This document shows positions 1-9,325 of a stretch of 64,000 nt of DNA, in pieces (position 1 is the first letter of the stretch; the number at the start of each line of letters is the position of its first letter). The notes under the pieces were generated by a model that was not told the origin of the DNA, did not search any database, and saw only the letters and a program-made list of their open reading frames with translations. This DNA is from Cupriavidus pauculus (GTDB lineage Bacteria > Pseudomonadota > Gammaproteobacteria > Burkholderiales > Burkholderiaceae): contig NZ_CP033969.1 of the NCBI RefSeq assembly GCF_003854935.1, positions 992,001 through 1,056,000 on the forward strand, given 5' to 3'. The position numbers and the translations under genes were made by a program.

Positions 1-14
1 GCCATCGCCTTGCC

Positions 15-683
15 ATGTACACGCGGCTGCCCACCACCTTCGAACTGATGGAAGCGCTCCAGACGGCGCCGGCCCAGAAGCGGCCCGACAGCCGGCTGGG
101 CGCGGTGCTGTGGGCCGGCTTCGTGCTGGCGCTGGTGCCCACGCTGGTGGCCGGCGGGGCGCTGGTCTGGTGGCACCAGGTCCTGCTCCAGCCGCCACCG
201 GGCTGGTTGCCGCAGGCGTTCCACATCCTGCTGGCGGTCAGCGGCGTGTTCTACGTGGCGGCATGGCTGGCGCGGCTGCTGGGCGGGCGCGAGGTGTGGC
301 GGCATCCGCGGCACTGGCTGTCGCGCCGGGTCGATAGCCAGAACGAGGTCGAGAACGCGCTGCTGCGGCGGCTGGGCCGGATTCCAGCGCTGCAATTGCG
401 CGCGCGGCAGCGGCGCATCCTGCTGCAGGCCCGCATCTGGGAAGGCAGCGCCCGTACGGTGGCGCTGGTGCTGGCGCTGGTCCCGGCCGCCGTGGTGCTG
501 GCCGACGGCATGGCCGTGGTCAAGCCGGGCCACGCGCCGGCCGTGGTGGCCATCTACGGCGTGGTGCTGGTGCTGGGCGCGGCGCTGGCGCTGTTCGCCC
601 AGCTGCAGTGCAGCGCGCCGCTGCGGCGGCTGGCCTACGTGCTGGGCGAGGCGGCCGAGATCAGCGAGAAACTGGCCCGCTAG
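15..683 (+). CDS. Hypothetical membrane protein
   Basis: This 222-residue protein is not recognised. It has two hydrophobic segments near residues 30-52 and 68-88, a basic soluble stretch (about 90-140), and two more hydrophobic segments (about 147-167 and 175-195). That suggests an inner-membrane protein with four spans. The reading frame is open upstream of the ATG to the window edge, so the true start could lie outside the window. No ribosome-binding site can be judged from the 14 available bases. It is followed by an unrelated LysR regulator on the same strand with a gap of about 110 bases. Confidence 0.6.
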   Translation: MYTRLPTTFELMEALQTAPAQKRPDSRLGAVLWAGFVLALVPTLVAGGALVWWHQVLLQPPPGWLPQAFHILLAVSGVFYVAAWLARLLGGREVWRHPRHWLSRRVDSQNEVENALLRRLGRIPALQLRARQRRILLQARIWEGSARTVALVLALVPAAVVLADGMAVVKPGHAPAVVAIYGVVLVLGAALALFAQLQCSAPLRRLAYVLGEAAEISEKLAR

Positions 684-796
684 GGCCGGGCGGGCCTCAG
701 TCCATGGCCGCCCGCGCATGGGCGGCATCGCCGGGCGGGCATACCGCATGGCGGCGCCAATGCCTCACAATGTGGCGGCAGGAGACAAATGGCGTT

Positions 797-1750
797 ATGG
801 ACAAACTCAAACAAATCGAAGCATTCATCGCCGTGGTCGAGCACGGCAGCATGGCGGCCGCGGCACTGACGCAGAACGTCACGCCGGTCATGATCGGCCG
901 GCGGATCAACGCGCTGGAGGCGCGCATCGGCGTGAAGCTGCTGCACCGGTCCACGCGGCGCATCGTGGTGACGGAGCAGGGCGCCGCGTTCATGGAACAG
1001 TGCAAGAAGGCGCTGTCCGACCTGGACCGGGCCGAGATGCTGATCGCCGAAGGCAAGCACAAGGCCACCGGGCACCTGATCGTGTCGGCGCCGGCCGCGT
1101 TCGGGCGCAAGCACGTGGCGCCGCACGCGCCGGCCTTCCTGGCGGCCAACCCCGAAGTCCAGATCTCGTTCAACCTGACCGACCGCGTGGTGGACCTGGT
1201 GCGCGAGGGCTACGACCTGGGCATCCGCATCGGCGGCGCCATCGATCCCAACTTCGTGGCGATCAAGCTGGCGACCAACAAGCGCGTGGTCTGCGGCACG
1301 CCGGCCTACTTTGCGCGCCACGGCGTGCCCCACACGCTGGAAGACCTGGAAAAGCACAACTGCCTGGCGTTCAACCTGCAGGGCGGCCAGCAGCGCGGCT
1401 GGTACTTCCAGCAGAACGGCAAGACCGTGACCGTGCGCGTGCGCGGCAACCTGGACTGCAACGACGGCGAACTGCTGCACCGCTGGACCGGCGAGAGCCT
1501 GGGGCTGGGCTGGCGGTCGACCTGGGAAATCCTGCCGCAGCTGGAGAGCGGCGAGCTGATCACGGTGCTCGACGAGTTCGCGCTGCCCGACTACGACATC
1601 CTGGCCGTGTACCCGCAGCAGCGCCCGGTGCCGGCCAAGATCCGCTTCTTCATCGAGCACCTGAAGCAGGCGTTCGGCAAGCCCGGGTACTGGACCGAGC
1701 GCGACAGCAGCTGGACGCCGGGCAGCACGCGCCGGCATGGGAACGGATAG
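797..1750 (+). CDS. LysR-family transcriptional regulator
   Basis: The 317-residue protein begins MDKLKQIEAFIAVVEHGSMA, the typical LysR winged helix-turn-helix (about residues 1-60, including the ALEARIGVKLLHRSTRR recognition and wing region). A periplasmic-binding-like effector domain follows (about 90-300). I place the start at this ATG because the HTH begins immediately there and the upstream part of the open frame is low-complexity read-through. The effector and targets are unknown. No divergent partner gene is next to it, so it may act at a distance. It resembles the many PA2220/YafC-type LysR proteins of Burkholderiaceae. Confidence 0.88.
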   Translation: MDKLKQIEAFIAVVEHGSMAAAALTQNVTPVMIGRRINALEARIGVKLLHRSTRRIVVTEQGAAFMEQCKKALSDLDRAEMLIAEGKHKATGHLIVSAPAAFGRKHVAPHAPAFLAANPEVQISFNLTDRVVDLVREGYDLGIRIGGAIDPNFVAIKLATNKRVVCGTPAYFARHGVPHTLEDLEKHNCLAFNLQGGQQRGWYFQQNGKTVTVRVRGNLDCNDGELLHRWTGESLGLGWRSTWEILPQLESGELITVLDEFALPDYDILAVYPQQRPVPAKIRFFIEHLKQAFGKPGYWTERDSSWTPGSTRRHGNG

Positions 1751-1825
1751 CTGTCGGGTATCGGATATGGGGTATCGGGAAAGGGGAAGGGGGATGGGCG
1801 CCCGGCCGGAACCGGACGCCCGAAA

Positions 1826-1857
1826 GAAAAAGCCCGCAGCCATTGCGGTCTGCGGGC
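1826..1857 (-). terminator. Probable rho-independent terminator after the GntR gene
   Basis: Read on the minus strand, an 8-bp stem (GCCCGCAG pairing with CTGCGGGC, loop about 10 nt) is followed by TTTTT. It lies about 125 bases downstream of the GntR stop codon, so it probably ends the leftward dctA/gntR transcript. It also faces the end of the LysR gene. Confidence 0.6.
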
Positions 1858-1980
1858 AGTCCTTCTTGCGAAGGACGGGGAGAGCTCATGAAGTGCGCCC
1901 CCGCAACTCCATGGCGAGAGGAATGATGCGCCTCCCACCCCGTCCTCGTCCTTGATGACGATCAAGCCGATCGCACTGTC

Positions 1981-2673
1981 CTAGGCCAGCAGCGCGGCCA
2001 CGAGGTCCTTGCCGCGCGCGGCGGCCGGGGCTTCCTCGAAATGCAGCGCGCTTTCCACGTGGTTCAGGTGCTCCACCATCAGCGCCACGGCGCGGTCGGC
2101 GTCGCCGGCCTTGGCGGCGTCGATGAACGCGCGATGCTCGTCCGACGAGCACGTGGCATCGCGACGGCTCTGATAGAGCATCGTGATCACGGCGCTGCGC
2201 ATCGACAGCTCGCGCATGATTTCGGTCAGCACGTTGTTGCCCGCCACTTCGGCCAGCACGATATGAAAGTCGCCCAGCAGCCGCGTGCGCGTCTGCGCGT
2301 CGTTGCCGGCCAGCGACTTGCGCTCGGCCACCAGGTGCTTCTCGATCCGCTTGTAGTCGGCCGCCGTGGCGCGGGCGACGAACTCGCGCGCCAGCGCGGC
2401 CTCCAGGATGCGGCGCACGGCAAAGACCTCGCGCGCTTCCTCGGCGCTGGGCTTGGCCACGAAGGCGCCCTTGTCCGGCACGATCTGGATGACCTTGTCC
2501 TTGGACAACATCAGCAGCGCCGCGCGTACCTTCGTCCGGCTCACGCGGTACACGCTGGCCAGCGCTTCCTCGCGCAGCTTGGTGCCGGGCGGCAGACGGT
2601 GCGAGACGATGGCGGCGACGATGTCGTCGGCAATCGCCTCGGCGGTCATGTCGGGATCGATATGCTCGGGCAT
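1981..2673 (-). CDS. GntR-family (FCD) transcriptional regulator
   Basis: The 230-residue protein has an N-terminal winged helix-turn-helix (about residues 10-75, with PPGTKLREEALASVYRVSRT typical of FadR-type GntR proteins). An all-helical FCD ligand domain follows (about 85-215), with metal-ligand-like D and H residues in LLGDFHIVLAEVAGN. Such regulators usually repress catabolic operons and are released by a carboxylate ligand. It lies 51 bases downstream of the DctA-type carrier on the same strand and probably shares its transcript. Its likely targets are that carrier and the divergent hydrolase genes, whose shared upstream region contains an inverted repeat. Confidence 0.88.
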   Translation of the reverse strand: MPEHIDPDMTAEAIADDIVAAIVSHRLPPGTKLREEALASVYRVSRTKVRAALLMLSKDKVIQIVPDKGAFVAKPSAEEAREVFAVRRILEAALAREFVARATAADYKRIEKHLVAERKSLAGNDAQTRTRLLGDFHIVLAEVAGNNVLTEIMRELSMRSAVITMLYQSRRDATCSSDEHRAFIDAAKAGDADRAVALMVEHLNHVESALHFEEAPAAARGKDLVAALLA

Positions 2674-2724
2674 GGTGAGCGCGCGTCTCTTGCCGGACCT
2701 GCGCGTTGACTGGGATGCGCGATT

Positions 2725-4128
<1,404 letters not shown>

Positions 4129-4173
4129 CGTTGTCTCCGTGCCGGGCCTGGTCCGTGGCGCCTGCTGGCGCAC

Positions 4174-4510
4174 ATCGTCCGGCCCTGATCTGGTTCAGGG
4201 GTGCCCGCCGTCACGTGCCTTGCAGACGCCGGGCTGGCATGGCACCGCCGGCAGACGCCATGTCGGCGTTGCCCGCGCTGGATAAGCCTCCCTGTTGAGG
4301 CGGAATCCGCGCTACCCGCTTGTCCGGACCGGATTGTCCGCGGCGGATTGTCGGTGCGTGCAGGCCAATATAGTGCATATCATTTTTGTATGCAATTTTT
4401 GAATTCACTGTGCTAACATGAATCGCACAGAATAGAGCCACGGCAGCGGGCGCCCGCCCGTCATCCCCGCCCAGAACCGGCTCCGCACCACCAGCAGGAG
4501 AGACACGCAC
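4174..4510. promoter_or_regulatory. Divergent control region between dctA and the M20 hydrolase operon
   Basis: This gap of about 340 bases holds no gene. The half next to dctA is GC-rich and can fold: on the minus strand CCCTGA/TCAGGG (4183-4200) forms a hairpin, another is GCGCC/GGCGC (4158-4171), and GCAGACGCC is directly repeated at 4222-4230 and 4251-4259. The half next to the hydrolase (4365-4435) is strikingly AT-rich and carries an inverted repeat. The two genes probably have separate promoters here under common GntR control. Confidence 0.55.
4374..4394. promoter_or_regulatory. Candidate GntR operator (inverted repeat)
   Basis: TGCATA (4374-4379) and TATGCA (4389-4394) are exact reverse complements separated by 9 bases, inside the AT-rich patch upstream of the hydrolase gene. 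FadR-type regulators bind short inverted repeats of this kind. The assignment to the neighbouring GntR gene is inferred from position only. Confidence 0.45.
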
Positions 4511-5767
4511 ATGGCAGCAACCCTTCCGCCGTTGTCGGCCGACACCGGCACCCGCATCATGTCCTGGGCCGACGCCCTGGCCGTTCATACCGAACAGCCC
4601 GGCCTGCTCACCCGTACCTACCTGACCGACGCCCACCACGGCGCGGCCGCGCAGTTGACCGAATGGATGCAGGCGGCCGGCATGTCCGTGCGCCGCGACG
4701 CCGCCGGCAACGTCATCGGCCGCTACGAAGGCACGTCGCCCGGCGCGCCCGCGCTGCTGACAGGGTCCCACTTCGACACCGTGCGCGACGCCGGCCGCTA
4801 CGACGGCAACCTGGGCGTGATCCTGCCCATCGCCTGCGTGGCCGAGTGGAACCGCCAGGGCAAGCGCTTTCCGTTCGCCATCGAGGTGGTCGGGTTTGCC
4901 GAGGAAGAGGGCGTGCGCTTCAAGGCCACGCTGCTGGGCAGCCGCGCCATCGCCGGCACGTTCGATACCAACGTGCTGGACAACGTGGACGACGCCGGCC
5001 GCACCATGCGCGACGTGATGCGCGACGCCGGCTTCGACGCCGCCCAGTTGCCCGCCGCGCGCCACGACCGCAGCCAGGTGCTGGCGTTCGTCGAGGTCCA
5101 TATCGAGCAGGGCCCGGTGCTGCTCAACGAAGGGCTGCCCGTGGGCGTGGTGACGGCCATCTCCGGCGCCACGCGCTTCATCGTCGAGCTGGAAGGGCTG
5201 GCCGGCCACGCCGGTACCGTGCCGATGGACATGCGCCGCGACGCCGCGATGGCTGGCGCCGAGATCGGCCTGTACATCGAGCGCCGCTGCGGCGGCAAGC
5301 CGGGCCTGGTGGGCACGGTGGGCCAGTTCAACGTGCCCAACGGCGCCACCAACGTGGTGCCGGGCCGGGCGACGTTCTCGATCGATATCCGCGCGGGCGT
5401 CGACGCCGAGCGCGAGGCCGCCGTCAACGACGTGCTGGCCGAGATCGAGCGCGTCTGCGCCCGCCGCAACGTGCGCGCCCAGATCCGCAAGACGCACGAG
5501 GCGGCCAGCGTGCCGTGCGCGCCGTGGCTGCAGTCGCAATGGGCCGCCGCCGTGGAGCGCCAGGGCGTGCCGGTGCGGCACCTGCCGTCGGGCGCCGGCC
5601 ATGACGCCATGGCCATCGCCGCCATCGCCGACGTGGCGATGCTGTTCGTGCGCTGCGGCAACGGCGGCATCAGCCACCACCCCACCGAAACCATGACGGC
5701 CGAAGACGCGCAGATCGCCGCGCGGGTGTTCGCAAGCTTCGTCGAACACTTCCACCGTCCGCAGTAA
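4511..5767 (+). CDS. M20-family amidohydrolase (allantoate amidohydrolase / N-carbamoyl-amino-acid hydrolase type)
   Basis: The 418-residue zinc enzyme has all hallmarks of the HyuC/AllC branch of peptidase family M20. These are GSHFDTV (first metal His and Asp), YDGNLGV (bridging Asp), EEEGVRF (catalytic Glu pair), HIEQGPVL (metal His), a dimerisation domain with GLAGHAGTVPMDMR, and a C-terminal GISHHPTE metal His. It should hydrolyse a carbamoyl or ureido amide in the cytoplasm, releasing ammonia and CO2. AGGAGAG lies about 10 bases before the ATG. It is followed by a second M20 enzyme and is divergent from dctA/gntR, which suggests a nitrogen-salvage module. The exact substrate (allantoate, N-carbamoyl-amino acid or beta-ureidopropionate) cannot be decided from sequence. 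Confidence 0.85.
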   Translation: MAATLPPLSADTGTRIMSWADALAVHTEQPGLLTRTYLTDAHHGAAAQLTEWMQAAGMSVRRDAAGNVIGRYEGTSPGAPALLTGSHFDTVRDAGRYDGNLGVILPIACVAEWNRQGKRFPFAIEVVGFAEEEGVRFKATLLGSRAIAGTFDTNVLDNVDDAGRTMRDVMRDAGFDAAQLPAARHDRSQVLAFVEVHIEQGPVLLNEGLPVGVVTAISGATRFIVELEGLAGHAGTVPMDMRRDAAMAGAEIGLYIERRCGGKPGLVGTVGQFNVPNGATNVVPGRATFSIDIRAGVDAEREAAVNDVLAEIERVCARRNVRAQIRKTHEAASVPCAPWLQSQWAAAVERQGVPVRHLPSGAGHDAMAIAAIADVAMLFVRCGNGGISHHPTETMTAEDAQIAARVFASFVEHFHRPQ

Positions 5768-5815
5768 GACGCGGCCACGGCGCCGCCAGACATCCAGACA
5801 ATCCGAGAGACCAAG

Positions 5816-7084
5816 ATGACCGCACGAGACAACATGAACCCGATCGAGACCACGCTGACCCAGTACGTCGACCAGCACCGCCCGGAGCAGGAGGCGTTCC
5901 TGGCCGAGCTGGTGAAGGTGCCGTCCGACAACCCGGCCGGCGACTGCGAGGCCCACGGCCTGCGCGCCAAGGCGCTGCTGGAAGGGCTGGGCTTCAAGGT
6001 GGAAGCCCACAAGGTGCCGGAGGCCAAGGTCAAGGCGGCGGGCATGATCAGCGCCACGAACCTGCTGGTGCGCAAGACGTTCGGCAGCGGCGGCCCGACC
6101 ATCGCGATGAACGCCCACGGCGACGTGGTGCCGCCCGGGCTGGGCTGGACCAAGGACCCGTACGGCGGCGAGATTGCCGACAGCGAGCACGGCCCGGTCA
6201 TGTACGGCCGCGGCGTGGCGGTGTCCAAGTCGGACTTCGCCACCTACACGTACGCCGTGCTGGCGCTGATGGAAGCCGAGAAGCAGGGCGCGAAGCTGAA
6301 TGGCACGGTGGAGCTGCAGTTCACCTACGACGAGGAAACCGGCGGCGACATCGGCCCGAAATTCCTGCTCGACGAGAACCTGACCAAGCCCGACTACGCG
6401 ATCTCGGCCGGTTTCTCGTACGGCATCACGTCGGCCCACAACGGCTGCCTGCACGTGGAAGTGACGGTCAAGGGCAAGCAGGGCCACGCCGCCATGCCGC
6501 ACACGGGCGTGGACGCCATCGAGGCCGCCACGCACATCCTGCAGGCAATCTACGGCCTGCGCGCCGAGCTGGCCACGCGCAAGAGCAAGGTGCCCGGCAT
6601 CGACACCGCCACGCTGAACGTCGGCCTGATCAAGGGCGGCATCAACACCAACGTGGTGCCGGACCTGGTGACGTTCCGAGTCGACCGCCGCATGATTCCG
6701 GAAGAAATCGGCTTCGATGCCGAAGGCGAACTGCGCGCTGTGGTGGAGAAGGCCGCGAAGGAGCGTCCGGGCATCGAGGTCAAGGTGGAGCGGATCATCC
6801 TGGCCGAGCCGCTGTCGGAACTGCCCGGCGTCGACAAGCTGATCGGCGCGCTGAAGACCCGCGCCGAGGCCGTGTTCGGCGTGGACATCCCGGTGCAGGG
6901 CGTGCCGCTGTACACCGACGCGCGCCACTACACGAGCCGCGGCATCCCCACGGTGCTGTACGGCGCCGGCCCGCGCACGCTGATGGAAGCGCGCGGCCAC
7001 AATTCCGATGAGAACCTGCGTCTGAACGACCTGAACCGTGCCACGAAGGTGGTGGCGCTGGCGCTGTCGGACCTGATGGGCTGA
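5816..7084 (+). CDS. M20-family metallopeptidase (ArgE/DapE-like), atypical active-site motif
   Basis: The 422-residue protein has the two-domain M20 fold: MNAHGDVVPPG (metal His/Asp), YDEETGGDIG (catalytic and metal Glu), a lid domain with VKGKQGHAAMPHTG, and a C-terminal EARGHNSDE metal His. The usual GRGxxDxKG motif, whose Asp bridges the two zinc ions, reads GRGVAVSKSDF here, with Val in the Asp position. An alternative Asp lies four residues later. GAGAGA precedes the ATG. It sits 48 bases after the amidohydrolase and probably forms an operon with it, acting on a related N-acyl or N-carbamoyl substrate. A terminator follows. Confidence 0.82.
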   Translation: MTARDNMNPIETTLTQYVDQHRPEQEAFLAELVKVPSDNPAGDCEAHGLRAKALLEGLGFKVEAHKVPEAKVKAAGMISATNLLVRKTFGSGGPTIAMNAHGDVVPPGLGWTKDPYGGEIADSEHGPVMYGRGVAVSKSDFATYTYAVLALMEAEKQGAKLNGTVELQFTYDEETGGDIGPKFLLDENLTKPDYAISAGFSYGITSAHNGCLHVEVTVKGKQGHAAMPHTGVDAIEAATHILQAIYGLRAELATRKSKVPGIDTATLNVGLIKGGINTNVVPDLVTFRVDRRMIPEEIGFDAEGELRAVVEKAAKERPGIEVKVERIILAEPLSELPGVDKLIGALKTRAEAVFGVDIPVQGVPLYTDARHYTSRGIPTVLYGAGPRTLMEARGHNSDENLRLNDLNRATKVVALALSDLMG

Positions 7085-7138
7085 GCGCCCCAGGGTTCGC
7101 GCCCGCCGCGAATCCGCTGATTTCCTGGTTGTGACGAT

Positions 7139-7172
7139 GGCCCGCCCGGCATGCCGCCGGCGGGCCTTTTTT
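7139..7172 (+). terminator. Rho-independent terminator after the M20 operon
   Basis: GGCCCGCC (7139-7146) pairs with GGCGGGCC (7159-7166) across a 12-base loop that is itself partly self-complementary, and TTTTTT follows directly. It lies about 55 bases after the M20 stop and just before the 3' end of the convergent marR gene. Confidence 0.8.
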
Positions 7173-7183
7173 CATGGCGCCGG

Positions 7184-7699
7184 CTACTCGGCCACGGCGT
7201 CGCCGGGCACGGCCAGGCTGACCAGCCAGCGCCGCACGACCTGCTCCTCGTCGGGCGTCAGCCCCGCGCGCAACTCGCGGTCCACCGCGCTCGCGCGGAC
7301 CTTGCACTGCGCCAGCAGCGCCGTGCCGGCGTCGGTCAGCGCGATGGTCTGGATGCGGCCGTGCACCGGGTGCGGCTGCCGGGCGATGGCGCCCATCTTC
7401 TCCAGGTTGCCCATGATCACGCTGACCGTCTGCGGCGTCAGCAGCGCCAGCCGTGCCACGTCGGCGCCCGACGCGCCCGGGTAGGCGCCGAGCATCGTCA
7501 GCACGAAGAACTGCGGCAGCGTGACGCCAAGGTCCGCCAGCGCGCGTTCCATCCGCAGCCGGTTGGCGGCGCTGGCCTGGCGCAGCAGATAGGCCAGGTA
7601 GCCGCTTTCGCCACGCTTGCCCTCGCCGGGTGCCGGGATTTCCACCTCCGGCGGCGTGTCGCCGGTTGTTTTCCCTTTCGATGCAGGGGTCTTTGCCAT
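7184..7699 (-). CDS. MarR-family transcriptional regulator
   Basis: The 171-residue protein has about 30 disordered, charged residues, then a MarR winged helix-turn-helix: ALADLGVTLPQFFVLTMLG, a recognition helix around LLTPQTVSVIMGNLEKMG, and the wing sequence HPVHGRIQTIALTDAG. Proteins of this family are usually repressors released by phenolic ligands or thiol oxidation. It is divergent from the AhpD-like gene, with only 58 bases between the start codons. That gap holds an exact 8-bp inverted repeat that would cover both promoters, so it probably regulates itself and the AhpD-like gene. Confidence 0.87.
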   Translation of the reverse strand: MAKTPASKGKTTGDTPPEVEIPAPGEGKRGESGYLAYLLRQASAANRLRMERALADLGVTLPQFFVLTMLGAYPGASGADVARLALLTPQTVSVIMGNLEKMGAIARQPHPVHGRIQTIALTDAGTALLAQCKVRASAVDRELRAGLTPDEEQVVRRWLVSLAVPGDAVAE

Positions 7700-7701
7700 G
7701 T

Positions 7702-7737
7702 TGTCAGAGTTCTTACATTAATCTTCGAGCTCTGACA
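7702..7737. promoter_or_regulatory. Candidate MarR operator in the divergent promoter
   Basis: TGTCAGAG (7702-7709) and CTCTGACA (7730-7737) are exact reverse complements with 20 bases between them, filling the gap between marR and the AhpD-like gene. Ligand-responsive MarR dimers bind inverted repeats in such gaps; the link to this regulator is positional. Confidence 0.5.
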
Positions 7738-7757
7738 TCTTACTCCAGGAGCCCCCG

Positions 7758-8231
7758 ATGGACTTTCAGAATTTCACGCAGCTCGCCCCGGACGTGTATG
7801 CGTCGCTGGGTGGCGTCAGCAAGGCGGTGACGGCCTCGGGCCTGGACAAGGCGCTGGTCGAACTGGTCAAGCTGCGCGTCTCGCAAATCAACGGCTGCGC
7901 GTTCTGCCTGCAATTCCACCTGAACATCGCGCGCAAGCTCGATATCGATCCGCGCAAGTTCGACCTGCTGGCCGGCTGGCGCGACGCCGGCCTCTACACC
8001 GAGCGCGAGCGCGCCGCGCTGGACTGGGCCGAGGCGCTGACGCGGCTGGCCGATGCCGGCACCCCCGGCCCCCGCGACGCCGCCCTGGCCCGCGCGCGCG
8101 CCGTGTTCGACGAGAAGGAGCTGGTCAACCTGGCCGCCGCCGTGGCCACCATCAACGCCTGGAACCGTATCGCCGTCGGCCTGCATTTTCCGCCGCCGCC
8201 GGCCGAGGCACCGCGCGGAGGCCAGCAATGA
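7758..8231 (+). CDS. Carboxymuconolactone decarboxylase / AhpD-like protein
   Basis: This 157-residue alkylhydroperoxidase-like protein carries the AhpD signature NGCAFCLQFH (about residues 47-56) with the redox pair CxxC and a following His; helices rich in Ala and Leu fill the rest. The family reduces peroxides or acts as a carrier of reducing equivalents; some members are decarboxylases, but the CxxC form favours peroxidase-type chemistry. CAGGAG precedes the ATG. It overlaps the following GNAT gene by four bases (ATGA), so the two are co-translated. Divergent MarR control suggests induction by oxidants or aromatic compounds. Confidence 0.85.
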   Translation: MDFQNFTQLAPDVYASLGGVSKAVTASGLDKALVELVKLRVSQINGCAFCLQFHLNIARKLDIDPRKFDLLAGWRDAGLYTERERAALDWAEALTRLADAGTPGPRDAALARARAVFDEKELVNLAAAVATINAWNRIAVGLHFPPPPAEAPRGGQQ

Positions 8232-8677
8232 GCGACCGCATCGCCGACCGCATCGCAATCCGCCGGCTGGAAACGGCCGAGGAAGTTGCCGCCGCCTTCC
8301 CGCTGATGCACCAGCTACGCCCGCACCTGACGGACGCCGCCGAACTGGTCACGCGCTGGCGCCGCCAGACCGGCGACGGCTACCACCTGGCCGGCCTGTG
8401 GGACGACGGCGCGCTGGTGGCGCTGGCCGGCTACCGGCTGGCCGACAACCTGATCGTCGGCCAGCACCTGTATGTCGATGACCTGGTCACCGACGCCCAC
8501 GCGCGCAGCGGCGGGTACGGCCGCCGGCTGATGGACTGGCTCAAGGCCGAAACGGCGGCGGCCGGCTGCACCCAGCTCGTGCTGGACACCCCGCTGACCA
8601 ACGTGCTGGGCCACCGCTTCTACTACCGCAACGGCCTGCTGGCGCGGGCGCTGCGCTTCTATTTCCCGATCGACTGA
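8228..8677 (+). CDS. GNAT-family N-acetyltransferase
   Basis: The 149-residue protein has GNAT-fold features: a central VALAGYRLADNLI strand, LYVDDLVTDAHARSGGYGRR (acetyl-CoA pyrophosphate-binding loop, Q/RxxGxG-like) and a C-terminal FYYRNGL motif. The acceptor substrate is unknown. It overlaps the AhpD-like gene by four bases and is 24 bases from the azoreductase gene, so the three probably form a small MarR-controlled detoxification operon. Confidence 0.8.
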   Translation: MSDRIADRIAIRRLETAEEVAAAFPLMHQLRPHLTDAAELVTRWRRQTGDGYHLAGLWDDGALVALAGYRLADNLIVGQHLYVDDLVTDAHARSGGYGRRLMDWLKAETAAAGCTQLVLDTPLTNVLGHRFYYRNGLLARALRFYFPID

Positions 8678-8701
8678 ATCCCGGCCCGGCCGGAACGACC
8701 C

Positions 8702-9325
8702 ATGGCAACCCTGCTTCACCTGAACGTCAGCCCGCGTGGCGACACCTCCACCAGCCGCCGCGCGGGCCAGCTGGTCCGCGAACAACTGGCCGCGCACCAC
8801 GGCACGCTGACCGTGATCGAGCGCGACCTCGCCGCCAGCCCGCTGCCGCCGATCGACGCGGCCTTCACGCACGCCAACCTGGCCGTGGCGGCCGGCCATG
8901 CGGACGTGGACCGGGCCGCGCTGGCGCTGTCCGAGACGCTGATCGCCGAACTGGAGGCGGCCGACGTGGTGCTGATCACGTCGCCGATGCACAACTACAC
9001 GGTGCCGGCCACGCTGAAGACGTGGATCGACCTCGTCGTCCGGCCCGAGCGCACGTTCGCCGGCACGCCGCAGGGCAAGCAGGGGATGCTGCGCGACCGG
9101 CCGGTGCTGGCCGTGGTGGCGTGCGGCGGCCGGTTCTCGGACGACGCCATCAGCCAGCGCGACTTCTTCACGCCGTACCTGACCTACGTGATGGAAACCA
9201 TCGGGCTCAGGCGGGTGGACGTGGTGCGGCTGGAAAGCACGGCGCGCGGCCCCGAGCACGTGGCGCGCGCGTTCGACCAGCTCCAGGGCTGGTGCGCGAC
9301 GGTGGTGCCGGCGCTACTGGCGTAG
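8702..9325 (+). CDS. azoR: FMN-dependent NADH-azoreductase
   Basis: The 207-residue flavodoxin-like protein matches AzoR. The N-terminal LLHLNVSPRGDTSTSRR loop binds FMN phosphate, the core motif TSPMHNYTVPATLKTWIDLV lines the flavin, and a VACGGRF segment follows. It reduces azo bonds, quinones and nitro compounds using NADH in the cytoplasm. It follows the AhpD-like and GNAT genes on the same strand, consistent with an electrophile-stress operon. Its 3' end overlaps the convergent GNAT gene by 12 bases. Confidence 0.87.
   Translation: MATLLHLNVSPRGDTSTSRRAGQLVREQLAAHHGTLTVIERDLAASPLPPIDAAFTHANLAVAAGHADVDRAALALSETLIAELEAADVVLITSPMHNYTVPATLKTWIDLVVRPERTFAGTPQGKQGMLRDRPVLAVVACGGRFSDDAISQRDFFTPYLTYVMETIGLRRVDVVRLESTARGPEHVARAFDQLQGWCATVVPALLA

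Noticed and set aside
4179-4210. CCTGATCTGG-type sequence resembling the 3' end of a TPP riboswitch
   Set aside because: The CTGAGA box and the rest of the thi-box are absent and the neighbouring genes are not for thiamine synthesis; the sequence is better explained by a simple hairpin in the dctA leader.
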